NCBI GenBank assembly: GCA_019113175.1
Contig: DXHY01000045.1
Coordinates: 64,361 to 104,825, forward strand
Origin: Candidatus Eisenbergiella stercoravium
GTDB taxonomy: Bacteria; Bacillota; Clostridia; Lachnospirales; Lachnospiraceae
Direction: 5' to 3'
Length of the DNA stretch: 40,465 nucleotides
Shown here: in pieces, positions 23,309-31,520 of the stretch
How positions within the stretch are numbered: position 1 is the first letter of the stretch
Layout: each line of letters begins with the position of its first letter
The notes under the pieces: generated by a model
Database searches by the model: none
What the model saw: only the letters and a program-made list of their open reading frames with translations
Told to the model about the DNA's origin: nothing
Position numbers and translations under genes: made by a program

Positions 23309-24073
23309 ATGGATAGAACTCCGAGACCGAACGAAATTTATCAGCATTTTAAGGGAAATCTGTACCGGGTGATCACGCTGGCAAAGCATGCGGATACCGG
23401 GGAGATTCTGGTGATCTACCAGGCTCTGTACGGAAGCTTTGAGGTTTTTGCAAGACCACTTTCAGAATTCACCGGGAAGGTGGACCGGACAAAATATCCG
23501 GATACGGCCGCTGAATACCGTTTCACCCTTCTTCCTCAGATCGTAGGGCAGGCTTCCGGAACGGTCTGGCCTGAAATGCGGGGACAGGCTTTGGACAATG
23601 TACAGCAGCAGGGCTCCGGAACGGAAAATGCGGGAACGCAGAACCGCAGGCAGCCGGAACCGGGCGGAATCCCGGCGCGGCAACAGACAGCGCCTGCGCA
23701 GGGACAGACAGAGCCGGCGCAGAGACGGACAGCGCCTGCGCAGAGACGGACAGCGCCGGCGCAACAACAGGCAGCGCCGGCAGAGGATGCAGAGATAGAG
23801 CGGCATGACATACTGCCACAGGATGTGCAGCCGGATGAAGAGGAAGAGCCTGCTCTGGATCCCATGCTTCTCGCCTTTCTGGATGCGGATACCTACGAGG
23901 AAAAGCTGACCATCTTTACGGACATGCGCGGCAGGGTGACGGACGACATGCTCACCACCATGGCGGTTTCCATGGATATCGATCTGAAGGAGGGTGAACT
24001 GATGGACCGTTATGAGGAGCTGAAAAACTGCATCATCATGCTGGAGAAATATGAATGCAACCGCCTGAGATGA
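23309..24073 (+). CDS. DUF1653 domain protein with a Gln/Ala/Pro-rich linker
   Basis: A 254-residue protein. Residues 5-75 are a DUF1653 domain (RPNEIYQHFKGNLYRVITLA, VIYQALYGSFEVFARPLSEF). A linker at about 100-165 is built from RRTAPAQ-like repeats (a near-exact 21-bp unit at about 23718-23758), and a C-terminal helical region (ADTYEEKLTIFTDMRGRVTD) is also common in clostridial proteins next to DUF1653. Function is unknown. A GGCCC-ttc-GGGCC hairpin (23279-23291) lies six bases before the ribosome site. Confidence 0.82.
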   Translation: MDRTPRPNEIYQHFKGNLYRVITLAKHADTGEILVIYQALYGSFEVFARPLSEFTGKVDRTKYPDTAAEYRFTLLPQIVGQASGTVWPEMRGQALDNVQQQGSGTENAGTQNRRQPEPGGIPARQQTAPAQGQTEPAQRRTAPAQRRTAPAQQQAAPAEDAEIERHDILPQDVQPDEEEEPALDPMLLAFLDADTYEEKLTIFTDMRGRVTDDMLTTMAVSMDIDLKEGELMDRYEELKNCIIMLEKYECNRLR

Positions 24074-24148
24074 ACCGCTCCGCCGTCAGAGAAGACGGCC
24101 GGCGGCAGCAGGTGACCCGCGGGTGCAGAGGAAAGACAGGAAAAGAAC

Positions 24149-25999
24149 ATGAAGTATGACAACATCCGCGAAGGAAGCTTTCTGGAGCGGCCGAACCGGT
24201 TTGTCGCATACGTCCTTCTGGACGGAAAGCGGGAAAAGGTTCATGTGAAAAATACGGGAAGATGCAGAGAGCTTCTGCAGGAAGGCGTTCCCGTCTGGCT
24301 GGTAAAAAGTGCCAATCCCGCCCGCAGCACGGCCTATGATCTGGTCTCGGTGAAAAAGGGTAACCGGATCGTCAACATGGACAGCACGGCGCCCAACCGG
24401 GCAGCAGAGGAATGGCTGAGGGCCGGCGGCCTGTATCCGGATGTTATTGAGGTGCGTCCGGAGTGCTCCTTTGGAAGCTCCCGATTCGATTTCCGGGTGC
24501 GGGTGCGCGCCGGAGAGGCTGCGCCGGAGACGGTGGTGGAAGATGGTGTGCAGGCACCGGAGAAAGCTGCCGCACCGGAGAGTTCCGCCGCGCCGGAGAA
24601 AGTGATCTGGATCGAAGTGAAGGGCGTTAATCTGGAGCGGAACAATGCAGCCCTGTTTCCCGATGCGCCGTCCGCGCGGGCTGTGAAGCATGTGGAAGAG
24701 CTGATGGAAGCGAAGAAGGAGGGATATGGAGCCGTCCTTCTTTTTGTGGTACAGATGGAAGGAATCGAGCGGTTCATGCCCAACGTGGAAACCCAGCCGG
24801 AATTTGCCGAAGCGCTGCTTCGCGCCCGCGACGCGGGAGTGCGCATCCTTGCGGTGGGATGTGAAGTAGAGGCGGACGGAATGCGTATCGCCGGAGAGAT
24901 TCCGGTGGTCCTCCCGGAACCGCATTCTGAACCAGAATCCGGCAGGATGATCGATATTGCGTCCCGCCTGCTGCCGTGGTATGATGAGCACAAACGGCAG
25001 CTTCCCTGGCGCGCAGACCCCACGCCCTACCGGGTCTGGATCTCGGAAATCATGTTGCAGCAGACCAGGGTGGAGGCGGTAAAGCCCTATTTTGACCGGT
25101 TTCTGAAGGAACTGCCGGATATCGCCGCGCTGGCGGAGGTGCCGGAGGAACGCCTTCTGAAGCTCTGGGAGGGGCTGGGCTATTACAGCCGGGCGCGCAA
25201 CTTAAAGAAGGCGGCCCGTGAGATCATGGAGCGCTTTGACGGCGTGATGCCCGGTGAGGTAAGCGGGCTTCTCACCCTTCCCGGAATCGGGCCGTATACG
25301 GCCGGAGCCATCTCTTCCATCGCATACGGACGTCCCGCTCCGGCGGTGGACGGAAATGTCTTACGGGTCATGGCCCGGTTCCGGGCGGACGAACGGGACA
25401 TGACGAACCAGCCGGTGAAAAGAGGCGTGGAAGAGGAGCTTGCCGCCGTCATCCCGGCGGACCGGCCCGGGGATTTCAACCAGGCGATGATGGAGCTGGG
25501 CGCCACGGTCTGCCTGCCGAACGGTGCGCCCCGCTGCAGCGAATGTCCCCTGTCCGACGTGTGCGTGGCGCACGGGGAGGGGAGAGAGCTGGATTATCCG
25601 AAAAAAGCGCCCAAAAAGAAGCGGACCATTGAGGAAAAGACCGTGCTCATCATTCTGGATGAGAAAAAGGCCGCCTTCCGGAAAAGGCCGGATTCCGGCC
25701 TGCTGGCCGGCATGTATGAGCTTCCCGCCCTGGAGGGAAAGAAAAAGCAGGCCGAGGTACTCGCCCTGCTGAAGGAAAAGGGCCTGAAGCCGGTCCGGAT
25801 TAAAAAACTGCCTGCGGCCAGGCATATTTTCACCCATAAGGAATGGCATATGACAGGCTATGCCGTCCGGGTGGACGAGCTGGAGCCCTGTGAGGGCGGC
25901 TGGGAGGACCTGATCTTCGCGGACCGGAAGCGTCTGGATTCGATTCCCGTCCCTTCCGCCTTTTCGGCTTATATGGACTACGTGAAAAGCTACATGTAA
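24149..25999 (+). CDS. Fusion of SfsA nuclease and MutY adenine glycosylase
   Basis: A 616-residue uninterrupted two-enzyme frame. Residues 1-255 are SfsA, a PD-(D/E)XK DNA/RNA-binding nuclease family: RPNRFVAYVLLDG, Asp114 in SRFDFRV and Glu156-x-Lys158 in WIEVKGVNL, with an Ala/Pro/Glu-rich insert at 123-150. Residues 267-616 are MutY, which removes adenine mispaired with 8-oxoG: Glu300 in ISEIMLQQTRV, helix-hairpin-helix LLTLPGIGPYTAG, catalytic Asp401 in VDGNVLRV, four iron-sulfur cysteines (455, 463, 466, 472) and a NUDIX-like C-terminal domain from about 495. The join (VVLPEPHSEPESGRMIDIAS) has no stop or frameshift. The MutY half alone would be of normal length. Confidence 0.9.
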   Translation: MKYDNIREGSFLERPNRFVAYVLLDGKREKVHVKNTGRCRELLQEGVPVWLVKSANPARSTAYDLVSVKKGNRIVNMDSTAPNRAAEEWLRAGGLYPDVIEVRPECSFGSSRFDFRVRVRAGEAAPETVVEDGVQAPEKAAAPESSAAPEKVIWIEVKGVNLERNNAALFPDAPSARAVKHVEELMEAKKEGYGAVLLFVVQMEGIERFMPNVETQPEFAEALLRARDAGVRILAVGCEVEADGMRIAGEIPVVLPEPHSEPESGRMIDIASRLLPWYDEHKRQLPWRADPTPYRVWISEIMLQQTRVEAVKPYFDRFLKELPDIAALAEVPEERLLKLWEGLGYYSRARNLKKAAREIMERFDGVMPGEVSGLLTLPGIGPYTAGAISSIAYGRPAPAVDGNVLRVMARFRADERDMTNQPVKRGVEEELAAVIPADRPGDFNQAMMELGATVCLPNGAPRCSECPLSDVCVAHGEGRELDYPKKAPKKKRTIEEKTVLIILDEKKAAFRKRPDSGLLAGMYELPALEGKKKQAEVLALLKEKGLKPVRIKKLPAARHIFTHKEWHMTGYAVRVDELEPCEGGWEDLIFADRKRLDSIPVPSAFSAYMDYVKSYM

Positions 26000-26024
26000 A
26001 CCCTGCAACAGGAGATTCTTACCA

Positions 26025-27050
26025 ATGAAACTTTTGACAATTACGGTGCCCTGCTACAACTCTGAAGGGTATATGCGCAAATGCATCGATTCCCTGCTCC
26101 CCGGAGGGGAGGACGTGGAAATCCTCATCGTGGACGACGGTTCCACGGACCAAACGGCTGCAATCGCGGACGAATACGCTGAAAAATATCCGGATATCGT
26201 AAAAGTCATCCATAAGGAAAACGGCGGCCACGGCTCCGGCGTGAATACGGGCATCGAAAACGCAGCCGGCCTGTTTTTCAAGGTGGTGGACAGTGATGAC
26301 TGGGTGCTGGACACAGCGTATCAGACGGTTCTTAATACCCTTCGGATGTTTGCGGGCGGCGATGAGGTGCTGGATATGCTGATCGCCAACTATGTCTATG
26401 AAAAGGAAGGCGAGAAGCGCAAAAAGGTGATCCGCTATAAGCATGTGCTGCCGGAAAATGAGGTTTTCACCTGGAAGGACGTGCACAGGTTCCACAAGGG
26501 ACAGTATATCCTCATGCACTCCGTGATTTTCCGCACAAAGCTTCTGCGGGACTGTGGACTGAAGCTGCCGGAGCACACCTTCTATGTGGACAACCTGTTC
26601 GTATATGAGCCTCTTCCCTATGTGAAGAACATGTATTATCTGGATGTGAACTTTTACAGATATTATATCGGCAGGTCGGATCAGTCGGTGAATGAAAAGG
26701 TGATGATCGGCAGAATCGATCAGCAGCTGAAGGTGAACCGGCTCATGGTGGATTACCTGGTGTCAAAGAAGCAGTTTCTTTCCTCTCATAAGAAGCTGCG
26801 CAGCTACATGATCAATTATCTGGACATCATCACCACGGTTTCCTCCATCATGCTCATCTGCTCCGATACGGAGGAAAATCTGGAAAAGAAAAACGAGCTG
26901 TGGAAATACATTAAGCAGAAGGACGCGATGCTTTTCTTCAAGCTGCGCTACGGCCTTCTGGGAAGCTGCACCAACCTGCCGGGAAAGAGCGGCAGAAAGA
27001 TGACGGTGGAGGGCTATAAGCTCTGCCAGAGATTTTTTAAATTCAATTAA
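26025..27050 (+). CDS. Family 2 glycosyltransferase
   Basis: A 341-residue GT-A fold transferase. VPCYNSEGYMRKCIDSLLPG opens the domain, DDGS (37-40) binds the nucleotide and DSDD (89-92) binds metal and sugar-nucleotide. The C-terminal 130 residues are helical and basic without clear membrane spans. The product could be cell-wall or capsule glycan; sequence alone does not say. It starts 25 bp after the sfsA-mutY fusion, so the two are probably cotranscribed, and a strong terminator follows. Confidence 0.9.
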   Translation: MKLLTITVPCYNSEGYMRKCIDSLLPGGEDVEILIVDDGSTDQTAAIADEYAEKYPDIVKVIHKENGGHGSGVNTGIENAAGLFFKVVDSDDWVLDTAYQTVLNTLRMFAGGDEVLDMLIANYVYEKEGEKRKKVIRYKHVLPENEVFTWKDVHRFHKGQYILMHSVIFRTKLLRDCGLKLPEHTFYVDNLFVYEPLPYVKNMYYLDVNFYRYYIGRSDQSVNEKVMIGRIDQQLKVNRLMVDYLVSKKQFLSSHKKLRSYMINYLDIITTVSSIMLICSDTEENLEKKNELWKYIKQKDAMLFFKLRYGLLGSCTNLPGKSGRKMTVEGYKLCQRFFKFN

Positions 27051-27060
27051 ATCCATGATA

Positions 27061-27086
27061 AAAGGCGGGAACAGACCCGCCTTTTT
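27061..27086 (+). terminator. Intrinsic terminator after the glycosyltransferase gene
   Basis: AAAGGCGGG and CCCGCCTTT are nine-base arms around six bases, ending in TTTTT. Confidence 0.88.
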
Positions 27087-27145
27087 CCATTTCTATGAAG
27101 TTTCCCTGAAAGAGAGCCTCCGCAGGATGACGGAGGAGAACATTC

Positions 27146-27832
27146 TCACGCACGTACCCTGCGGCGGGAGGACCTGCGCTGACGCCGCAGACTGATTCTG
27201 CCATTGTGATAGAGGACGCTGTACATGGCGCCCGCCAGAATGAAGGCCGTGATCACATCAAACACCGAATGCTGCTTTAGGAACATGGTAGCCATTATGA
27301 TGGATACGCACAGGAGAAAGGACCCGGCGCGAAGCCATTTCCGGAAGGAAAAGCCATGACGCGCATCCTGTTTCGAAAGACACCGGCTGACTGCGATATG
27401 CGCTCCGATGGAGTTGTATACATGAATGCTGGGCCAGAGATTCGTCGGCGTGTCCACCCTCTGAAGAAACAGCACGAGATGTGTGAATATGTTGTCACGC
27501 GGCATTTTCGCGGGCCGCAGGTGCTGGATGTTCGGGAAAAAGGTGGAAATCAGCAGAAACACCGTCATACCCGTGCAGAGAAACAGGGCGCACCGGATAT
27601 ATTCGTCCCGGTCATGGGCGGCCGCGCACAGGACGGCGGCAGGCACATACAGAAACCAGAGAAAATACGGGATAACGAATACCTCGCAGAACGGAATGTA
27701 ATCATCTACGAAAAGATGGATGATCTGATAGCTTCTCACATGTCTTTCCTCAAGCCATTGAAACCAGAGCAGATAGATGACAAAATACAGTGCAAACGGC
27801 AAAAGCTCCTGGAATCGAATGCCTTTTTTCAT
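27146..27832 (-). CDS. PAP2-superfamily membrane phosphatase
   Basis: A 228-residue protein with about six membrane segments. LWPSIHVYNSI is the PSxH motif, and MATMFLKQHSVFDVITA supplies His-x3-Asp, as in PAP2 phosphatases and the related inositolphosphotransferases; the first PAP2 motif is not clear. It ends in a very basic tail (RISLRRQRRSSRRRVRA). It lies 90 bp downstream of a diacylglycerol-kinase-like gene on the same strand, so phospholipid head-group or undecaprenyl/phosphatidate metabolism is a reasonable guess. Confidence 0.82.
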   Translation of the reverse strand: MKKGIRFQELLPFALYFVIYLLWFQWLEERHVRSYQIIHLFVDDYIPFCEVFVIPYFLWFLYVPAAVLCAAAHDRDEYIRCALFLCTGMTVFLLISTFFPNIQHLRPAKMPRDNIFTHLVLFLQRVDTPTNLWPSIHVYNSIGAHIAVSRCLSKQDARHGFSFRKWLRAGSFLLCVSIIMATMFLKQHSVFDVITAFILAGAMYSVLYHNGRISLRRQRRSSRRRVRA

Positions 27833-27922
27833 GATGCGGATACCTCTTTTCCCAAAAAAGATAAGACGCTTTTCATGCGTCGGAACAACGATGCACCGCT
27901 GATTATTGCAGCGCAGAAAAAC

Positions 27923-28900
27923 TCAGAAATAGAATCGCAGCAGTCCCGGACGGCAGCTGATGGTGATGTCGCCGGAGAGCGCGTGAACCTCTCCGTCCGT
28001 ATGTACCCACTGAGGCCGGGAGGTACGGATGCGGACCCGGCGTCCCGCATAACGCTCCACGCCGTGAAAACGGTAATGTCCGCCCCAGAATGCCGTGGGA
28101 AGCACCATAAGAACCTTCCATTTCGGAACATTTCCTACCGCGCAGACATCCAGAATCCCATCCGAAGCATCCGCGCCCGGACAGAACCGGAAGCCGCCGC
28201 CTTCATACTGGTGGGACATGCAGGCGGCGAACATCAGCCTTTTGATGGAAACCGGTCCGGTCCGTTTCCCGTCCGGACTCTCCGTCTCCAGAACCGCCTG
28301 CGCCCGGCCGGAGGAGATCAGCATCTTCAGCGCGATTCCCAGGTAGGTGAGCTTGCCAAGGTCGATACGGTTGAGCACATCCTTGAATCGGGAGGACATG
28401 GCCTGCTGACAGACGCCCGCGTCGAACCCGATTCCGCAGCTTACCAGAAACAGCCTGTCCGACTGTTCGGTTTTCACCAGGCTGCCATTTTCCGGCACAT
28501 ATGCGGTGTGGTAATGCAGGACGCCCACATCCATCGGAAGCTCCCTGCCGCTTTCCAGAAGCCGGGAAAGCGCCTTTAAGGGATCCCGGCTGATTCCCGT
28601 ATCCCGCGCCAGATCGTTGCTGGAGCCTGTTGGAATATAGCTGAAGCGTGTCCGCCTGAAATCCCGGATGCCCTGAAGCGCCTCATTCACAGTGCCGTCT
28701 CCGCCCAGGATGACCAGATGCACCTCCTGCGTGCCGCCGTCTCCGGTCAGCCGGGCGGCCATCCGTTCCATGTCTCCCGCCTTCCGGGAAAAATGTACCT
28801 CATAGGGCACATCCTTTTCTTCCAGTGCCCTCTTTACGAGCTCCCAGTATTTCCCGCCCCGTCCGGAGCAGGAGGAAGGATTGACCAGAAAATGATACAT
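27923..28900 (-). CDS. Diacylglycerol/YegS-like lipid kinase
   Basis: A 325-residue DAGK-catalytic-domain protein that should phosphorylate a lipid alcohol. MYHFLVNPSSCSGRGGK opens the fold, GGDGTVNE (66-73) is the nucleotide-binding motif and PTGSSNDLAR (90-99) follows, all typical of DgkB/YegS. The C-terminal domain ends with WVHTDGEVHALSGDITISCR. The ATG at 28900 has GGGGAG upstream; an in-frame ATG at 28930 is less likely. A promoter lies at 28956-28984. The PAP2 phosphatase gene follows, so kinase and phosphatase may act on the same lipid pool. Confidence 0.92.
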   Translation of the reverse strand: MYHFLVNPSSCSGRGGKYWELVKRALEEKDVPYEVHFSRKAGDMERMAARLTGDGGTQEVHLVILGGDGTVNEALQGIRDFRRTRFSYIPTGSSNDLARDTGISRDPLKALSRLLESGRELPMDVGVLHYHTAYVPENGSLVKTEQSDRLFLVSCGIGFDAGVCQQAMSSRFKDVLNRIDLGKLTYLGIALKMLISSGRAQAVLETESPDGKRTGPVSIKRLMFAACMSHQYEGGGFRFCPGADASDGILDVCAVGNVPKWKVLMVLPTAFWGGHYRFHGVERYAGRRVRIRTSRPQWVHTDGEVHALSGDITISCRPGLLRFYF

Positions 28901-28955
28901 GTATGCTCCCCCTGTCTGTTGCCATCTCAAACCGTTTCTGCCTCTTTAAGGCTGT

Positions 28956-28984
28956 ATTGTAGCAAAAGAAAAAAGCCCGGTAAA
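28956..28984 (-). promoter_or_regulatory. Promoter for the lipid kinase gene
   Basis: On the minus strand, TTTACC (28984-28979), a 17-base spacer and TACAAT (28961-28956) with a TGC extension just before it. Confidence 0.55.
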
Positions 28985-29040
28985 GAGGGAAAGCGCAAGT
29001 TTAAGAAAAGTATAAGAATAATTTCGGGATTTAATGTGGT

Positions 29041-29068
29041 TTTCAAGGCCGGTAAACTGTGCTATAAT
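29041..29068 (+). promoter_or_regulatory. Extended -10 promoter for glyA
   Basis: A perfect TATAAT (29063-29068) preceded by TGC, with a weak -35 (TTTCAA at 29041-29046, 16-base spacer). The leader to glyA is about 140 nt. Confidence 0.6.
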
Positions 29069-29108
29069 CAACCTGCGCAGTTTCACACGGTAACGCGTCG
29101 AGTTAAAG

Positions 29109-29144
29109 ATGCATAAATGGGTGCCGCCTTTGGCGGCGGATTAA
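29109..29144 (+). CDS. Possible 11-residue leader ORF upstream of glyA
   Basis: ATG through TAA encodes MHKWVPPLAAD across the first GCCGCC-ttt-GGCGGC hairpin (29123-29137). It has no clear ribosome site, so it may not be translated; its stop lies in the ribosome site of the next tiny ORF. Confidence 0.25.
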   Translation: MHKWVPPLAAD

Positions 29145-29153
29145 GGAGGCGGC

Positions 29154-29180
29154 ATGAACCGTTGGTTCGTGCTGGAATGA
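29154..29180 (+). CDS. Possible 8-residue leader peptide upstream of glyA
   Basis: AAGGAGG at 29143-29149, five bases later ATG, then MNRWFVLE and TGA. The TGA abuts another ATG that reads MPPLAAE through the second hairpin (29183-29197) to TAG at the glyA ribosome site. The two hairpin-plus-ribosome-site blocks are a tandem duplication. The glyA leader therefore contains a well-initiated tiny ORF, but no run of regulatory codons. Confidence 0.4.
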   Translation: MNRWFVLE

Positions 29181-29213
29181 ATGCCGCCTTTGGCGGCGGA
29201 GTAGGAGGTAAGG

Positions 29214-30455
29214 ATGTATTCTCTGGATGAAGTGAGGAAAGTGGACCCGGAAATCGCACAGGCGATCGTGGACGAGCAGGAAAGACAGAACAGCCACATC
29301 GAACTGATCGCTTCCGAGAACTGGGTGAGCAGGGCGGTCATGGCCGCTATGGGAAGCGTGCTCACCAACAAATATGCGGAAGGCTATCCGGGCAAGCGCT
29401 ATTACGGCGGCTGTGATTACGTGGATGAGGTGGAGAATCTGGCTATCGAACGCGCAAAGCAGTTATTCGGCTGCGATTATGTCAATGTACAGCCCCATTC
29501 CGGCGCACAGGCCAACATGGCGGTGCAGTTTGCCGTTCTCACTCCGGGGGACACCATCATGGGAATGAACCTGGACCACGGCGGACACCTGACCCATGGA
29601 AGCCCGGTGAATATGTCCGGAAAATATTTCAATGTGGTTCCCTACGGCGTGAATGATGAGGGCTTTCTGGACTATGATAAGATGAAGGAAATCGCCAGGC
29701 AGTGCCGTCCCAAAATGATCATCGCCGGCGCCTCAGCCTATGCGAGAACCATCGATTTCAAACCCTTCCGCGAGATCGCGGACGAGGTGGGAGCCTGCCT
29801 GATGGTGGATATGGCCCATATCGCGGGACTGGTGGCGGCCGGGCTTCATCCCAGCCCGATTCCCTATGCGGATGTGGTGACCACCACCACTCATAAAACC
29901 CTGCGCGGGCCGAGAGGAGGAATGATCCTCTGCAACAAAGAGGCCGCGGAAAAATGGAATTTCAACAAAGCGATTTTCCCCGGAACCCAGGGAGGCCCGC
30001 TGATGCATGTGATCGCGGCGAAGGCGGTCTGCTTCAAGGAGGCGCTGAGCGACGATTTCCGCGTCTACCAGCAGCATATTCTGGATAACGCCCAGGCCCT
30101 CTGCCATGGCCTGATGAACCGGGGTATCCGCATCGTGTCCGGCGGAACCGACAATCATCTGATGCTGGTTGACCTGACCAACTTCGGCCAGACCGGAAAG
30201 GCGGTGGAGAAGCTTCTGGACGAGGCGAACATCACCTGCAACAAGAATACCATTCCCAACGATCCCAAGTCTCCGTTTGTGACCAGCGGAATTCGTCTGG
30301 GAACCCCTGCAGTTACGTCCAGAGGAATGAATACGCAGGATATGGACCGGATTGCGGATGCTATCGCCATGGTGATTAAGGGCGGCGAAGAAAAGGTAGC
30401 AGACGCCCGCGCCATCGTGAAGGAGCTGACGGACAAATATCCTCTGGAGGCATAG
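29214..30455 (+). CDS. glyA: Serine hydroxymethyltransferase
   Basis: A 413-residue PLP enzyme that interconverts serine and glycine and charges tetrahydrofolate with a one-carbon unit. Lys228 in [15 protein letters not shown] forms the internal aldimine. [22 protein letters not shown] and VDMAHIAGL are all conserved and length is standard. AGGAGG is five bases from the ATG. A promoter, two hairpins and tiny ORFs lie in the leader. The TraX-like gene begins eight bases after the stop, so the two are cotranscribed, which is probably incidental. Confidence 0.97.
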   Translation: MYSLDEVRKVDPEIAQAIVDEQERQNSHIELIASENWVSRAVMAAMGSVLTNKYAEGYPGKRYYGGCDYVDEVENLAIERAKQLFGCDYVNVQPHSGAQANMAVQFAVLTPGDTIMGMNLDHGGHLTHGSPVNMSGKYFNVVPYGVNDEGFLDYDKMKEIARQCRPKMIIAGASAYARTIDFKPFREIADEVGACLMVDMAHIAGLVAAGLHPSPIPYADVVTTTTHKTLRGPRGGMILCNKEAAEKWNFNKAIFPGTQGGPLMHVIAAKAVCFKEALSDDFRVYQQHILDNAQALCHGLMNRGIRIVSGGTDNHLMLVDLTNFGQTGKAVEKLLDEANITCNKNTIPNDPKSPFVTSGIRLGTPAVTSRGMNTQDMDRIADAIAMVIKGGEEKVADARAIVKELTDKYPLEA

Positions 30456-30462
30456 GCTGAAA

Positions 30463-31392
30463 ATGAAACAGGAAGGATACAACCGACTGAGATGTGCGCG
30501 GACGGGAGGCATCTCCGCGGATCTGCTGAAGCTGACAGCCATCATTACCATGCTGATCGACCACATCGGCGCGGGCATATTGGAGCGGCTTCTGATCGAC
30601 GGATACGTGACGGACTATGCGCTCTATCTGAAAATCTATCAGCTGGACAGCGTTCTGCGCATCATCGGCCGGATTTCCTTCCCGATTTTCTGTTTTCTGC
30701 TCGTGGAGGGCTATCTCCATACAAGAAGCCGGCGCGGATACGCGTTCCGGCTTCTTGCGTTTGCCCTCCTGTCGGAAATCCCCTTCGACCTGCTCTTCTC
30801 CGGCGGCCTGAACCTTCTCAGCCAGAACGTGTTCTGGACGCTCCTGATCGGTCTGCTGGTTCTCTGGGGCATGGACGGCGTACGGGAAGCCCTCCGCGCG
30901 CATGGCGGCAGGACTGAACCGAAAGATGGCCGGGCGGCAGGACGGGAGAAAGGAAAGCCGGCAGAAAAGGCGGCAGGCGGAAGGGAAAAACGGCTCCGGA
31001 TCCTCCGGAGCGCGGCGGAGGCTGCGGGCATTCTGCTCGTCACTGCTGCGGGCATGTGCGCGGCAGCCCTTCTGAAAACGGACTATTCCTGGAGGGGCGT
31101 GCTCCTGATCGCCGTCATCGGACTTCTGATGCGCGACCGCCTGCTTCTGGTCATCGATGCCCCCTGTGCGTTTCTTTTGACCGAATTTCTGGTGCTTCTC
31201 AATAACGGACAAAGTCTTCAGACCTGTCTGGAGACGGTGCTGTCCCATACGACCGTGTTCCTTTCCTTCGCCCTCATCTGGTTCTATAACGGGAAGAGAA
31301 GGAGGCGGGGACACCGTTATATTTTCTATCTTTTTTATCCGGTTCATCTGCTGATTCTCTTTTTTTGCAGGCAGATTCTGTACGCATTGTGA
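30463..31392 (+). CDS. TraX-family membrane protein
   Basis: A 309-residue protein with about eight membrane segments. LKLTAIITMLIDHIGAGI, RIIGRISFPIFCFLLVEGYL and FALLSEIPFDLLF are the TraX family signature. TraX of the F plasmid N-acetylates pilin; chromosomal Firmicute members have unknown acceptors. A basic, Ala/Gly/Lys-rich cytoplasmic loop (about 145-180) splits the two halves. It follows glyA closely. No conjugation genes are nearby, so it is not evidence of a plasmid. Confidence 0.85.
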   Translation: MKQEGYNRLRCARTGGISADLLKLTAIITMLIDHIGAGILERLLIDGYVTDYALYLKIYQLDSVLRIIGRISFPIFCFLLVEGYLHTRSRRGYAFRLLAFALLSEIPFDLLFSGGLNLLSQNVFWTLLIGLLVLWGMDGVREALRAHGGRTEPKDGRAAGREKGKPAEKAAGGREKRLRILRSAAEAAGILLVTAAGMCAAALLKTDYSWRGVLLIAVIGLLMRDRLLLVIDAPCAFLLTEFLVLLNNGQSLQTCLETVLSHTTVFLSFALIWFYNGKRRRRGHRYIFYLFYPVHLLILFFCRQILYAL

Positions 31393-31418
31393 TATTGTAC
31401 GGATAAAAAAACAATCGT

Positions 31419-31432
31419 CCGCAAATTTGCGG
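31419..31432. promoter_or_regulatory. 14-bp palindrome just upstream of the ACT gene promoter
   Basis: CCGCAAATTTGCGG is a perfect palindrome that ends at the base before the -35 box. It could be an operator or a short terminator for the TraX gene; there is no U tract. Confidence 0.4.
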
Positions 31433-31461
31433 TTGCTTTCACCGGGTCCCTATGCTAAAAT
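31433..31461 (+). promoter_or_regulatory. Promoter of the ACT-hom-apgM-aspartokinase cluster
   Basis: TTGCTT (31433-31438), a 17-base spacer and TAAAAT (31456-31461) with a TGC extension. Confidence 0.6.
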
Positions 31462-31471
31462 ATCTCTCGTT

Positions 31472-31489
31472 GGCACACAAATGTGTGCC
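31472..31489. promoter_or_regulatory. Operator-like dyad at the start of the ACT gene transcript
   Basis: GGCACACA-AA-TGTGTGCC has perfect eight-base arms and lies about ten bases after the -10 box. It is a candidate repressor site or 5' stem. Confidence 0.5.
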
Positions 31490-31520
31490 TGTCAAAGACA
31501 CGAATGCGGGATGGATAAAA

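Noticed and set aside
23462-23865. Leu/Arg- or Ser/Cys-rich minus-strand frames opposite the DUF1653 gene
   Set aside because: They are shadows of the repetitive linker and lack ribosome sites.
30463-31392. TraX as evidence of a conjugative element
   Set aside because: TraX-like genes are common on clostridial chromosomes, and no other transfer gene is nearby.
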